Below are positions 1-11,571 of a stretch of DNA of 64,000 bases, in pieces (position 1 is the first letter of the stretch; the number at the start of each line of letters is the position of its first letter). The DNA is taken from positions 2,761 to 66,760 of the forward strand of contig OENT01000089.1 in the NCBI GenBank assembly GCA_900239685.1. The letters run 5' to 3'. A program made the position numbers and the translations under genes. A model generated the notes under the pieces. That model made no database searches. It was not told where the DNA came from and saw only the letters and a program-made list of their open reading frames with translations. The DNA is from Rotaria macrura. Taxonomy: Eukaryota; Rotifera; Eurotatoria; Philodinida; Philodinidae.

Positions 1-540
1 CCTACATAGTAACAAATATTCATCTGAGTAACTGAATAACGAAAAACACAGAAAATAAATCTTTTTTTCAAAATTATTCAAATCAGTTTTTAATGTTGAG
101 ATTTGATTTGTAGAAGTGGAATTCGTCAATAGTAAAATCTGTTATTCATATAACTAGTTATAAGTCTTGGACTAACTTCAATGATTAAGATGTTCTTAAG
201 AAGAAACAATTTATTTAAAAAGCCAACAGATACATGCAACCATCTCTGTTCACTTTCATGTCTGTTTCGAAAAACGACATGTATTATCAGATTCTTGAGA
301 AATACTAAAAAAACAAACACCGACGTTTATACAAACAGCTATGCTTTATTCAATTATGAAAGATTTTTTCTACATAATAAAATCGCTTCTAAATTTTTAC
401 AAGAACTCAGAAGATGAAAAAGCCTTTTAACTAATATACAACGAAATTTTTATCCAACGTGTGATTAATTTATTAAGATCTCTTCATTTTTATACGCACA
501 TATGTCCAATACATCAATAATCCCAGATGATTAAATCCAA
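1..540. other. No gene recognised
   Basis: AT-rich sequence at the window edge. Short open frames on both strands at 126-417 overlap each other and show no domain or coding-like composition. I see nothing supportable here. Confidence 0.4.
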
Positions 541-790
541 TGTTGGATCCGATCGATTCCGAGAGCATCCGACCATCGAACAGAATCCGATCGGATTCCA
601 GGTTGAGGAATCAGTATCGGATCCAACGGTCGGATTCCTACAAAAATCTTATAAAATCCTCATGTAAGAACCGATAGGAATTACGATAATCGGATTTCAA
701 TCAGCCAGGTTTTTCGAGCCGTGGTTCCAGCCAATCAGGGCTTTTCGGGTACCGGCTTTTAGCCAATCAGGTGTTTCTTCGTGTTGTGCC
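541..790. repeat. Short degenerate repeats (GGATCCGAT and AGCCAATCAGG types)
   Basis: This patch is more GC-rich than its surroundings. Between 541 and 640 it contains several diverged copies of a word like TCCGATCGGATTCC. Between 700 and 780 the word AGCCAATCAGG (or AGCCAGG) recurs three times. It looks like a decayed tandem repeat or the end of a mobile element. No open frame crosses it. Confidence 0.4.
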
Positions 791-1983
791 TGAAACATTT
801 GTAGGAGCGGAACGTTTTAAAAGATAATTCAATCACACGAACATTCAAACCTGTCCGCAAGGAACATATGCATGAAAAATACTATTGGGATAGTTGTTGG
901 AAACACTTCGATTGGAATTTAGGAAAAACGAACGGTGATTGAACTGCTCAGATCGAGGCACTTGAATGCGTTAGATACTGGATGAGACTGAATTTGCTTG
1001 GATTGAATAACCCCACGCAAATCTATTGAAATCTAGGTTTCGGAACGATAAAGTAATCGAATGAGAAAATAGTAACTTATTATTTTTGCACTAATTATTA
1101 CCGGCACTCATCATTAGAGATCATTCAGAACTGTATGAAAGGTGCTGATGCAGTCTGATAATCGAATCGATCGTATTGCGGTCTCGTGGGGCCACTTTTT
1201 GTTGCACGGAAAAAAAACTGAAAGCAAGATGTCGGTCTTGTAGGAATTCTCCGTAAAACTCAATTAAATTCCTGAAGATTCTCGCAGCGTACGAATGTCG
1301 AAATGAACCTTCTTGCCAGTTTGACATAGATTCGGTCATCTTACACATCAGTATCAATGATTATGAGAAATTTTCTTGTAGTGAAACAAGTTTATAATGT
1401 AGAACAAATTTGAATGGCTGCCGTTTAACTCAGTATAGAACTTTTCATAAAAAGAGAATTCTGTTAATGTTTTTAATACCAAATTAATTAAAGACATCAT
1501 CATAGGTGATAAACAACATAATTTAACGATATCAACCAATAATCAGTTTTGTTTTAGGATGGAGTGGATGGCAATCACCTCTTTTTCATGGGACCACAAT
1601 GCTAGTAAACTGTCTATACTACTATAGGCAAACTAAGTTGCTCACATGGGGGTTTTATAGAGTACTTGATACTCTGGAAAAACGCATGAGCACAATAAAG
1701 CAAGACATAAAATTCGTGCTCAAAATTCAGTCGTGGGATATGCAAGTCGAAGCAATGACCATCATTTGTTTTAAAAAACCGTACGATGATAATAGTGTGG
1801 TGCCCTCTTCTACTAAAAGGAAGGTTTTATGCTGAATGGGATTTGACTACGTTTCTTCGTGCACACTGTATCATAAATGAAGAAACTCCTTTTCTTAGAC
1901 ATCAGTTGTGCCCAATCATTTGCTTTTGATGCCCACGGTCCAACCAGTGGGATTTCGTGGCTAGGAATCAGAGCCTAGAGACC
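791..1983. other. No convincing gene; possible decayed coding fragments
   Basis: Short open frames at 1121-1357 (minus, 78 codons) and 1599-1835 (plus, 78 codons) have fairly protein-like composition, but I recognise no family, splice context or start context. They could be remnants of transposon coding sequence. Confidence 0.3.
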
Positions 1984-2307
1984 CCCAGGTCGACGATTAC
2001 GGACTTCGTATATGGCTGTAAACGACCGTACACGGTCGTATTATAGCGTTTTACATGGTCCAGTATTACGGTCGTATATCGCCGTGTCGATTACGGACAA
2101 ATACGATTGTATACGGAGGTATACGATGGAAAATGGAAACCGTTGACGGATTTTGTATACGAGGACCATAAACGATCGTTTTTCTCTCCGTATATCGTCG
2201 TATTTGCCCGTATACGACACGGAGATAAACGATCGTAATACTGGACCATGTATTTTGCCGTATTTCTCCGTATACGGTCGTTTACGACCGTGCTTGTTCG
2301 ATCTGGA
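1984..2307. repeat. Palindromic MITE-like element rich in CGTATACG
   Basis: The two halves (about 1984-2130 and 2160-2307) are inverted copies of each other with a few substitutions. The outer ends read CCAGGTCGA on the left and, on the opposite strand, CCAGATCGA on the right. The interior is crowded with CGTATACGG, CGATCGTTTA and GTCGTAT words, so both strands give similar short open frames, which are artefacts of the symmetry. No coding capacity is apparent. The structure fits a non-autonomous fold-back element; the family is unknown. Confidence 0.6.
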
Positions 2308-2920
2308 CACTCAATGTTTCAAAACTATAACCTGGATGTTAAAAATAGTTCCGTTAAGACTGGGTCGTATAACACTGAGCATTTTTTAAATTTTCTTCTT
2401 TACATCTATAGAAAGACTACATATCTCAACTTGACTACTCATGTGTTATAGTCATCAATTGAAAATTTTCAGGTGCAGACGAGAGAAGAATGACCAATAT
2501 CCGATGAACTCATTACGTTATTTTATGTAAACCAAAATTGAGGAGGTCAGTTGTTTAGTTCATAATGATTTCTGGATGTCACGTATGAATGTCACTTTCC
2601 AAGTTGTTTTCTTATCAGCATAGGCTGCAGTTTGTCCTATAAAAATGTCTCATTTTTATAAATGTCATTAATTTATTTCTTAAGATATACTTTGGATTTA
2701 TGATCCGGACAAATGCTATCGAATGACTGTATTTGTAACATTCACCAGTTCTTTAAAACATTGAGAATACTAATAATTAATCTGTAGATTTCTATGCGAA
2801 AAAGGATACATACAACAGAATTTCTAAGAACCCCTCCTTGCTGTCTTGATCTGTCTTTGAAGACAGACTTCAATCCTCAAGCGACAGTTATGTATTAGGA
2901 ATGTATGTTAGAGCTAAATG

Positions 2921-3880
2921 TCAAGAGCAGAGATGAGCAAGTCAAGTAATTCTCGACTAGGCATGCTTTGACTTGACTCGTGAATTTGCTGAAAAACATG
3001 AGTCAAGCCAGGCATATTTCTGCAGCTATGATGGATATTACATTCATGTAACCCAACACTGTAAAAAAAAAGGGCACATTAATATACCCTTTAAGGGTTT
3101 ATGAAAATGCAACGTATAATAAACCCTTTTTCCGTTTATGAAATTTTCCATAAACCCTTCGAGGGTTTATCATCGTGTTTAAAATACCCTAAAGGGTTTC
3201 TTAAAAATTTCATAAACGGAAAAAGGGTTTATTATACGTTGCATTTTCATAAACCCTTAAAGGGTATATTAATGTGCCCTTTTTTTTTTACAGTGAACGC
3301 TATTCTTTTTGCTCTATTATGAAGTGCCTATCGTTTTGACATCAATAATTTACAGAAAACTGTTCAACTCTTATGATAGTAACTATGAATAGTCGCCATG
3401 CAATAGATAAAAAATGGAAAATTTCACAAGGTCATTATCACACACACTTTAAACCGGTGATAAAAGTTTAAGGTGATTCATAAATGATCAATTGTGTTAA
3501 ACAATTTAATTTATTCTAATATTGTTTAAATTTAAACATGAATGAAATGAGTTCAAAAGTTGATGTTGATCTATCAAATGATTCTCCAGATGTGTGCTTA
3601 TTATCTCCTACTTCAGTGCCTTGTTCCACATCTGTTGAATTATTTCTCATAAGATTAGAAACAATTAATGGTATTCCAAAAATTGATAAAATATTTTTAA
3701 AACAATATCAAGCTCTTGACTTGTGACATTGAGTTGGCTATGGTTGACATTTAACTTGACTCAACTTCAATGCTTTTGCTTTTTTTTGGAGTGACCCGAC
3801 TTGACTCAAATATTATGTACAAATGACTTATGATTTGACTTGGGTGGAAAAAAGCCTGACTTGCCCATCTCCATTCTTGA
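2921..3880. mobile_element. hAT-like transposon remnant with CAGAGATGAGCAAGTC ends
   Basis: The left end (from 2921) reads TCAAGAGCAGAGATGAGCAA and the right end, on the opposite strand, TCAAGAATGGAGATGGGCAA. These are imperfect terminal inverted repeats close to the CAGAGATGGGCAA-type ends of hAT transposons. Sub-terminal regions contain many TGACTTGACTC words in both orientations. The interior holds a 62-codon open frame (3538-3726) of unknown origin and a nested MITE at 3057-3295. No transposase is visible, so it is non-autonomous or decayed. I could not define a convincing 8-bp target duplication. Confidence 0.45.
3057..3295. mobile_element. 239-bp MITE with ~98-bp terminal inverted repeats
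   Basis: The element begins CACTGTAAAAAAAAAGGGC and ends with the exact complement. The inverted repeats run essentially unchanged for about 98 bp on each side, around a ~40-bp core that itself contains inverted AAACCCTT words. Near-identity of the arms suggests a recent insertion. It sits inside the hAT-like remnant, so it is younger than that element. The family cannot be assigned; the flanks share only AA. Confidence 0.75.
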
Positions 3881-4889
3881 GTAAAGAAACCCAATTCTTT
3901 TCTAAGAATAAAAAGAAATCAAATCTAGATTTATATCTTTATCCATTAAATTCGGGAAAAGGAATTTTCAGCTCGGAAAAGTTATGCACGGAACTTTAAG
4001 CATGGAGTGTTCCGCACGACGAAAGATAAGCGTAATTAGATGGCATTGAACGAATGTTGAGGGTGTTTATTAGTGTAAAAGTGTATATTATTGGATCACA
4101 AAAATAATATAGTCTTATTACAATCCCATTTATAGGCACTGATATGGCGAAAAAAATATTTACCCTCAACCGTATACATTCAGACAGCAACACTGTTGCT
4201 CATAAAGACTATCAGTTCTAAAAATATGAACACTAATTACATAACTGGAACAACAAAACGAAAACCACTGTTGGATCTCGATGGCTATTATTACATCATG
4301 GACCGGTCAACAACCGAGAAAATTTACTGGTGATATATTAAGTATTCGTCACACCATTGGCATCCACGATTTTACACGTGTATTATTACAATGTTATTGT
4401 CAAACCACCGACGTTCCATACGTGCATTCAACGGTACTACATACGAACTTCGAGAATTCAACGACCAAATCACTTCTCGTGCAATTAAAATTGAAGAAAC
4501 GTCCGATGTTGTAGTGACAAACTGTCTATTGTTGGTATTTTGATTGACTATTTTTGTATATTTGTTTTGTTCCATAAACCTGATATACAGCTGAAAGATC
4601 GCCGTGCTGATCATTCCTTGTGCTCAACTTTCCCATGCTGAAAATTCACTGACCCAAGTGGTTCTTATCGAAAATAGATAGGAAAAGACTTGCTAGTTTT
4701 ACTGCTCAACAACACTTGCATACCATTTAACTATCATGATGCAACAAGAATTTAGTGATTACGTTTAAACTAAAGAGACTCTGAATATAAAGTAAAACAT
4801 TATTTAAACATTTTCAAGATTTTACCAATGTCGATGTTTAGGATGATTGTTGACAACAAATATTTACAAATCGAACAATAGTCGTTTTT
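3881..4889. other. No gene recognised
   Basis: Short open frames at 4281-4514 (plus) and 4372-4614 (minus) overlap antisense to each other. The minus one could conceivably be a further decayed part of the PTB-domain fragment at 4890-5450, but I see no domain match to prove it. Confidence 0.3.
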
Positions 4890-5450
4890 CGTTACATGTT
4901 GTACAACATTCGATGTGTCCGATGAAATGCGTGTAGATGTTATTTGATTGACTTTAATGGAAATCTTCTCCGAACTCATACTTCGTGCGGCAACTACTTC
5001 AAAGAGTTCCTCAAACGCTAGAGCACCTCCTATTGCTGATCGTTCAGTTTTAATGGCCCCGAACTGATGATGATGGTCACTCGTATTGTAGATATAACCA
5101 AATGCACGTGCATCAATTCGATCCGTAGTAACGAACGATATCTGTGGAACTTCATGAATAACTATCTCAATCTAATAAACGATAGATCACTTTGAAAAAC
5201 AGCATACAAATAACAGCTTTCGTTCATACTCGAGTGGATTCATCAACAATTTTAACTCCGCTGATCGTTAGATATAAATGAATTCTTTGTTTCTGTTCAC
5301 CACAAGCAAGTATCGTGTTCCATTTCTATTCCAAAAAGAAATGTGATTATATATTCGATGCTAATCTCTCTTTTACATCTAAACAGTATTCCATTACCAT
5401 CGAACTTCTCGGGTTTAATTTCTGAATGATGTTAACAGAAGATTTCACAG
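4890..5450 (-). pseudogene. PTB-domain (Disabled/DAB-like) gene fragment
   Basis: Three minus-strand pieces match consecutive parts of a DAB-type phosphotyrosine-binding domain, which binds NPxY tails of membrane receptors. The piece near 5377-5425 reads KFDGNGILF (DAB: RFKGEGVRY). The piece 5230-5335 reads EQKQRIHLYLTISGVKIVD (DAB: HKQRIWVNISLSGIKIIDE). The piece from 5171 down contains ISFVTTD, DARAFGYIY, FGAIKTE and FEELFEVV, the conserved last strands and helix. A clean phase-0 GT-AG intron (5172-5229) joins the last two. Between the first two, the loop and helix segment of about 20 residues is missing and the frame breaks. No start exon or downstream domain is found. I infer a truncated pseudogene; an unrecognised splice pattern is the alternative. 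Confidence 0.55.
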
Positions 5451-5759
5451 TTTCTCCCACGTCCACAACTTAGTGAATCAGTAGCTGTTGCATTGGTTGA
5501 CGTTCTTGGATCAATTCTGTTCAGATTCTTTCTTTCTTGATCGGCGTTGGACATGAAAAGGAAAAATGATTCTTGCTTGGACGTGAAGATAAAAAGAATC
5601 TTGGCTGATGAATCAGAAAAACAAGAGACTGGAACGAGAAGATTGATATTTCAAATTTCCTGTGATTCATAAAAGACTCTTTGACAGGAAGAAAAAATAT
5701 TCTTTACTGTCCTTCAAGAACAACGTCAGATGATATTTTTGCGTGCATTCATTTATATG
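5451..5759. other. No gene recognised
   Basis: It contains a short internal inverted or direct repetition around TGATTCTTGCTTGGACGTGAAGA. Nothing coding is visible. Confidence 0.3.
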
Positions 5760-5767
5760 TCAGCGTT

Positions 5768-7582
5768 CAATCTCAGATTCAGTTCAATCTCACATTCGCC
5801 TAGGCCAAACTGAGCAGTTCACTTTGGAGTAGTCCAATCCGAGATTGGACTAGGTCAATGTTGGATCAACATATCAGTAAGGTCAATCTCGAACTCGTTT
5901 TACACCAGTCATTAATTGGATACCAAGTATATTATGAATTTTACAATAGCTCTCGTTGTTTTAATATATATGGTTAATAGGCTAGAACTATTTCATATTG
6001 TTTCCTCTAAATTTCTTGAAATTTTCTTTGTCTTATTCATTTATGATTGGATACACTGTTTACGAGAATAAAATTTTCTATGTTTTATTTCACTTTGCTA
6101 TGATATTATGGTGACCGCTCACTTCGTCGCAATGATAACTTGTTGCGATAAACTCATCGTATTTAAACGAAAACATGAACTTAATTGGATTAAGTCATGC
6201 TGTTTATTATGTTACACAATTAATTACATGAATGTATACTCTACCATGTAATTATTAGAGTAACATAATGGGTAGAATATGCAGTCAGATTAAAAAATAA
6301 CTTTGTTTTATTGATACTGTGTGAGAAATTATTTTGTTAAAGTTCAAGAAATCTACTATTAAATAAAACTAAAGTATTTCAAGAAAATGATTTCTGAGCT
6401 AATTTAGACCTAAGGAAAACTATGATTAACTAAGATGAAACTCGCTCTCGTTTGAAATTCNTCAACCTAGCTAACTTCCTTTATATTGAAAAAGTTATGT
6501 TTAAATAAAATTTAGAAATTCATGTCGACAAATTTTATGCGAAAAGCTTATTTTATTTGATTTTTACTACGTTTAAGATAACTACAAGTTAAGCATTCAT
6601 TTTTAAAAGCATATGACAAAGTTAAGAACTAGAGCATCTTGTTTTAATTTCGTATTCCATCTATGGTCATATGTTTTTCCGAAACATCTTTGGGTGAAAT
6701 GCTTTGAATGGTTTATTGGATCGCAAAAAATCTTTCAGTTCGAAGGTATTTCTCATATAATAGAAATATGTTTTTCTTTAATTAACTTCCTTGAAATTCG
6801 ATGCAGAAACAAATCTAGGAATTTTGTTAGTATAAGTTTAAAATAAACGAGGAGACATCGGATAGTTCTATTTTTCTTTTTTTTTTAAATTTACATTATT
6901 GAGCAATTAGATAAAGATAAAATTGTACAAGAGGGAAAATTAAATAACAGACCAATCTAAATTCTGTAATTCAATTAATTAATTAATTCGTTTATGTACG
7001 ATAAATTATCGTGAAGAATTATCATTGCTACGATGTGTCGCACGACGAAGTGATCGCGCGACGAAGTGTACTAGCACCGATATTATATAAATCCCTTTCC
7101 GAAATAAGTTTCTGATCTTCTATTATAAAAATTTACATTGCTCCTCAAAAAGTGGTCTTTTATTGAGGGTTAATTTTTTGCTAGTAGTTACTGAGAAAAC
7201 TAATGGTTTCTAAAATTTTTTCTTGGATTAAAACAGGTACTTTTAGCAGCAAAGCACTGAAAAGCCAGCTTTTCTATAATATGAATAAAAGTAATTTGAC
7301 GTACGAAACCTCTATTTTTTACTAAAAAGTCCACTGGATTCCTGAAAAACGCTGCTAGAGATCCCATAACATTCTGTTGTGATTTTTCAACTTTTTATAT
7401 GGGGTGGAGTTGTCATGAGGGTGAACTTTGATTCTAGATTGATTACTTGATATTTAATTATTGATTGGTGTAAAACGAGTGCGAGATTGGCCTTAATCAT
7501 ATGTTGATCCAACACTGGCCTAGCCCAATCTGACATTCGCTTTGAAGTTTCTAGGCCAATCCGAGATTGGACGTATTGCAGC
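5768..7582. mobile_element. Composite element bounded by diverged inverted repeats
   Basis: The segment 5768-5935 and the reverse complement of 7455-7582 share long stretches such as TTGGATCAACATAT and ACTCGTTTTACACCA, about 80-85% similar by eye over 110-130 bp. A second, inner inverted pair is centred on TCACTTCGTCG (6118-6175 against 6985-7065, where CGACGAAGTG occurs twice). The interior contains only a 77-codon open frame (6613-6846) with no recognised domain. The assembly has an ambiguous base at 6461. I interpret it as an old non-autonomous DNA element, possibly nested. Confidence 0.45.
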
Positions 7583-7589
7583 TAATTTA

Positions 7590-8476
7590 TCCGAGAATGG
7601 CATTAAATAGTGTCCAGGAAAAATGCTGCTAGACTTGTTGGTTGGAAATCAGCTGTGCTGTAGAAACTAAATACTTTTGTTGAAGTTGGAATACTTTGTT
7701 TTAAGTTTCGGTTTTGTCGGTCGCTAATAAAACATCAAGTAGAATTTATAAATATAATTGAAAAAATAACAATAGTACCACTTATTGACAAATAAAAAGC
7801 AAACGGCTTGTTTAGTTTTCAAAATACTACCGTATATCCTCTACTTCAAACTCGATTGTTTGATAAGTCTTTCCTCCAGTTTCTGATTAAGAAAAACTAT
7901 TAATACATAATAATTGACTATTAAAAGTAATAGTTTCCAGAAAAGACACATACGGAAATGTTGTGAGGGGAATTCTAACTGAACAATTATGTTACTAGAT
8001 TGTCGCTTGATGTACACGTCAACAATGAAATCAATAAAGTACAAAACGAAACTTTCAATTTCTGTTGATTTAACCATAATAGTTTTTGTGATGAAAAGTA
8101 TACCCATCGATCACTAATGCTGTTGTTTTAACAAATTTTTAGTTCGTTTCGAGAGCTACCCAAATCAATATTCAGTTGTTCGTTAGAAGAGATCACTGAT
8201 GAGAAAAGGTGGACAGCCAAAAGGTTCCTGAGAATTGTGTCTTGCACTCTTCTTACAACCGTGATATTTCTACAGAAAAAAAGAAATGAAAATATAACTT
8301 ATTTTTAGACATATTTTATTTAAACAAGCTTCCATTTCTCTTTGCTTTGTATACAAGCCACAAATGATAATGACAACAACAATATTTTCTCATTAGGTTA
8401 CAGTTAACATCTATATGATGTCTCTCGTCGTTTAATGCATATTCAAATGTAGTTCCATATTAGCTATCATTTAGTT
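7590..8476. other. Intergenic, no gene recognised
   Basis: AT-rich. A minus-strand open frame at 7841-8107 (88 codons) is hydrophobic but lacks any recognisable motif. The stretch lies 3' of the GPCR and may include its 3' untranslated region. Confidence 0.35.
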
Positions 8477-9529
8477 CTAATGAAGTGTTGCTTTCGAAAA
8501 TTTCTTCCCTGGAAAGTATTGGGAAAGGTGTTTTTTCGATCTTGTAAGAAAACGCTTTAATTCACGGCGGAATTTCGAGTCGAATACGATGTAGATGTAG
8601 AAGTTCATCGTAAACGATACATGGTATATACAAAGAGAATAGTGTTCTAATTGTTTGATCAATTGTGTATTTTTATTTTGTTCTTGATAATTGTTCAATA
8701 ATCGCCATGAATGTATCGAAGCATAAGGAGCACATATAATTAAATATGATGTTGAAACAGTTAATAGTAGTTTGGTAATTTTACGTGATGCATTATGGAG
8801 TGTTAGTTGACGTGCTCTATTCAATTGTGAATGCTTTTTAAAAAATGATTCATCAGGATCATCTTTCATTCGACGTAATGATATTAGAATGATAGTGTTC
8901 ATCATTATAATAACCATGTATGGTATAAGAATAACAATAATACAATCGATAATATCCATGTATACATTAATCCAACGATATTCAGGACGAGAAAAACATT
9001 TTCCATTCACAATGCCAATCAAGAATGGTAAATATGAATATATTAAACATGCAAATGTTATTATTGATAATGCTAGACATCGAGAACGATGCCAAGAAAG
9101 AAAATGAGATACTTGAAATGGATGGATAACTGCAAATAATCGTTGCGCAGTAAATGCTATTGTATAATATGCATTTACAAAGTTGCATACATATGTAACA
9201 TATAATGTAAGTTGACAAATACCCGGACGGTGTAACACATTGATATAATTTGAAAGCCACAAACAGAATAGTATGATAAGATACATTGTATCTGATATAG
9301 CCATATAAAATAGAAATGGATAAATCGACTTGTTTGAACCAATCGATCCTAATTTCGAACGAAATGCTCTTCGACTAAAAATGATAATGATAAATGCATT
9401 TCCAATGGAGCCAACAATAACCAGTAATAGTAAATATATATGTTTGAAGAAAAAATTCAAACCATCAAGAAAATAATGAGATAATGAAACGCTTAATATA
9501 CTCATTGAAGAATTAGTTGCTGAAATCAT
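8477..9529 (-). CDS. Rhodopsin-family 7TM receptor (peptide-type GPCR)
   Basis: This is an intronless gene for a 350-residue seven-transmembrane receptor. TM1 carries the GN signature (GSIGNAF, Asn near 44), TM2 has the conserved Asp (MAISD, about 80), and Cys105 before TM3 pairs plausibly with Cys178 in extracellular loop 2. The E/DRY motif at the end of TM3 is changed to Q-R-L (about 129-131). TM6 has CAP in place of CWxP (about 266-268). TM7 has NFYIY where NPxxY is expected, followed by a basic helix 8. The overall pattern resembles invertebrate FMRFamide-like or thyrotropin-releasing-hormone-like peptide receptors. It should sit in the plasma membrane and couple to G proteins. The ligand cannot be inferred. 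The altered E/DRY and NPxxY motifs may change basal activity. The start is the first ATG, giving a short glycosylatable N-terminus (NSS) before TM1. Confidence 0.85.
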   Translation of the reverse strand: MISATNSSMSILSVSLSHYFLDGLNFFFKHIYLLLLVIVGSIGNAFIIIIFSRRAFRSKLGSIGSNKSIYPFLFYMAISDTMYLIILFCLWLSNYINVLHRPGICQLTLYVTYVCNFVNAYYTIAFTAQRLFAVIHPFQVSHFLSWHRSRCLALSIITFACLIYSYLPFLIGIVNGKCFSRPEYRWINVYMDIIDCIIVILIPYMVIIMMNTIILISLRRMKDDPDESFFKKHSQLNRARQLTLHNASRKITKLLLTVSTSYLIICAPYASIHSWRLLNNYQEQNKNTQLIKQLEHYSLCIYHVSFTMNFYIYIVFDSKFRRELKRFLTRSKKHLSQYFPGKKFSKATLH

Positions 9530-11571
9530 CGTTTTTTCACAAAAAAAAAGTTGAAAGCAAAATCTAAAATGAAAGTAATTTCGTATAGGAGAATATCAAT
9601 GTATGATGAAATCCGTTTTCTTTTTGAACAGAAACTTTATCATTATGAAATTTTTACTCAGTGATACAAAATTTATCAGGAAAACTTATGCGTGTATTGT
9701 TAAAAGTACTCCGAGTAGAATAGCATACAAACTTTGAATAATTAGGGCTTAATTGACTATGTATCACGCAGAGTTCTTAGATCATCTATTTAATGAATAG
9801 ACTTCGGCGAACGAAGAGAACGGCTAGTACTTTATAAATAAACTTATTATTCGCTTTGTAAATGCTCAACAACCTTTTTTCTATTCAATGAACTAAATTA
9901 AATAAGATTTAGCATTAGTAATTTACGGAACAAAATGTTTCTATTTACAAAATAAATTTACAAGTGTTTGAATTCCATAAATAATGACAACAATTCATAA
10001 TTAGTCCTGACGTTTACATAAGTTTCTCAAGTCTTGTATCAAAATACCAAAGGAATATATATATATATATATATATAAATGTGTAGAATATTTTGTACTG
10101 ATATGGGTTAAAAAAGAAGACAAATCTTCGTATTTCTCGAATTTTCTTCGTAAATAAAGAAATAATTATAAATATATATATATGATAATCTACTCAAGTT
10201 ATATACTGAGCATGGATGAATCAGCTAAGAAAATGTTCAGAGTAAAAATTAAGTCTTACTCGATTTTATATGAGGAATGTTTTTAGCATCTATGATCTTA
10301 TTTCCGACGTTCTAGTTAGTTGCCTACATATTACTAGTTGATTTGACAGAAAAGATGGTTTATTTGATATCTCTCTATTATTAGATGTGCTAAGCAACTG
10401 AGATGTTTTTCTTTATTATTAAAAACAACACAGAACCCCATTAGGAATATTCAAAATAGTAGAATCTTTTCTTTTCAGAAAAAGATTGCAAAGGTCCTAC
10501 ATGAGTTTCAATTGATTCATTACGCTGCGAATGCCAGACTATAATTTCCAGAAGATTAACATTTTATTATGATACTTTCCTTTCTTGTTTTTCTGCTGTT
10601 ACAGACCATTAATATTCTTGAGATGTAATTAAAGAATATCGTTGCTTCTATTTAATTAAATAGAAGAAACTGAACACGAATGACCACTCTAATATTAGAA
10701 CAGTATTCACTTGTTAAAGAGCATCAATTTTTTCATCAACAAACAGACTTATGTCGATTGCTATCCTTAAATATCTGCTATGACTTAGAAATAATCTGAT
10801 TGAAGAAAAGCACATTATTCATGTGCATTAAGATAAATCGTACACCATTACTATTTGTAATGATGCTCGAAAAAATTGAACAGAACCCGTTTAATCAGAA
10901 AATCTAGTCATAACAAGATTAGCTCATTGTTTTTTCTACATCGTTAAGTGGTTCATCTTTCAACAAGAAATTCATATGATAGGATTTCATTTTAAACTCT
11001 GATCCAAATTGCCTAAGTCAAGACCATGCCTTGTTCTATGTATCAACATAGGAATGTTCCAGATGAAAAACTCTTTAAAAACATCAGATTTTCAAATACG
11101 CATTTATTATATGTATTCTTCACTTTATTTAAAATTCGTACATCTATTACACAGTCTCTATTTATGTAAGTATGAGGACACGAACTACTTCAGGTGTAGA
11201 AATGAGACTAATTATATTATTAACTAATTATGTAAATAAGAATCCAGAATTCCACATCGTGAAACAGATATTTTATATATGCAATCTTAAATTACGTCTT
11301 ATAACTGAAAACTAATACAAAAGAAAAGTAAATTTGGATATTTAACAGTACAATGGGTATTAACTTACAGTACAGAAGAAGATAATCATACAGTACAAAT
11401 ATAAACAAAAGAAATAAATTTCTTGAAAGTTAAAAAAATATAAATACTCCGTCTGTGTGGTAAAATGAAAATTGATTCATTCTAAAGTTCTTCATATATT
11501 GTTCGACTTGAAAATGTTTTCTTTTTACATTTCTCTGTGAAAAGAGAGCAGTAGAAATTATCATAGATCTT
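9530..11571. other. Intergenic, no gene recognised
   Basis: AT-rich DNA upstream of the GPCR, with a (TA)n microsatellite near 10055-10077. A plus-strand open frame at 11009-11227 has no recognised motif. I find no domain or RNA gene. Confidence 0.35.

Noticed and set aside
1121-1357. 78-codon minus-strand open frame with plausible composition
   Set aside because: No recognisable family or splice context; left as unannotated.
2041-2451. Three overlapping open frames with similar peptides on both strands
   Set aside because: They are a by-product of the CGTATACG-rich palindrome; each strand encodes near-mirror peptides and no motif is present.
7841-8107. 88-codon hydrophobic minus-strand frame downstream of the GPCR
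   Set aside because: Hydrophobicity can follow from AT-rich codons; no conserved motif.
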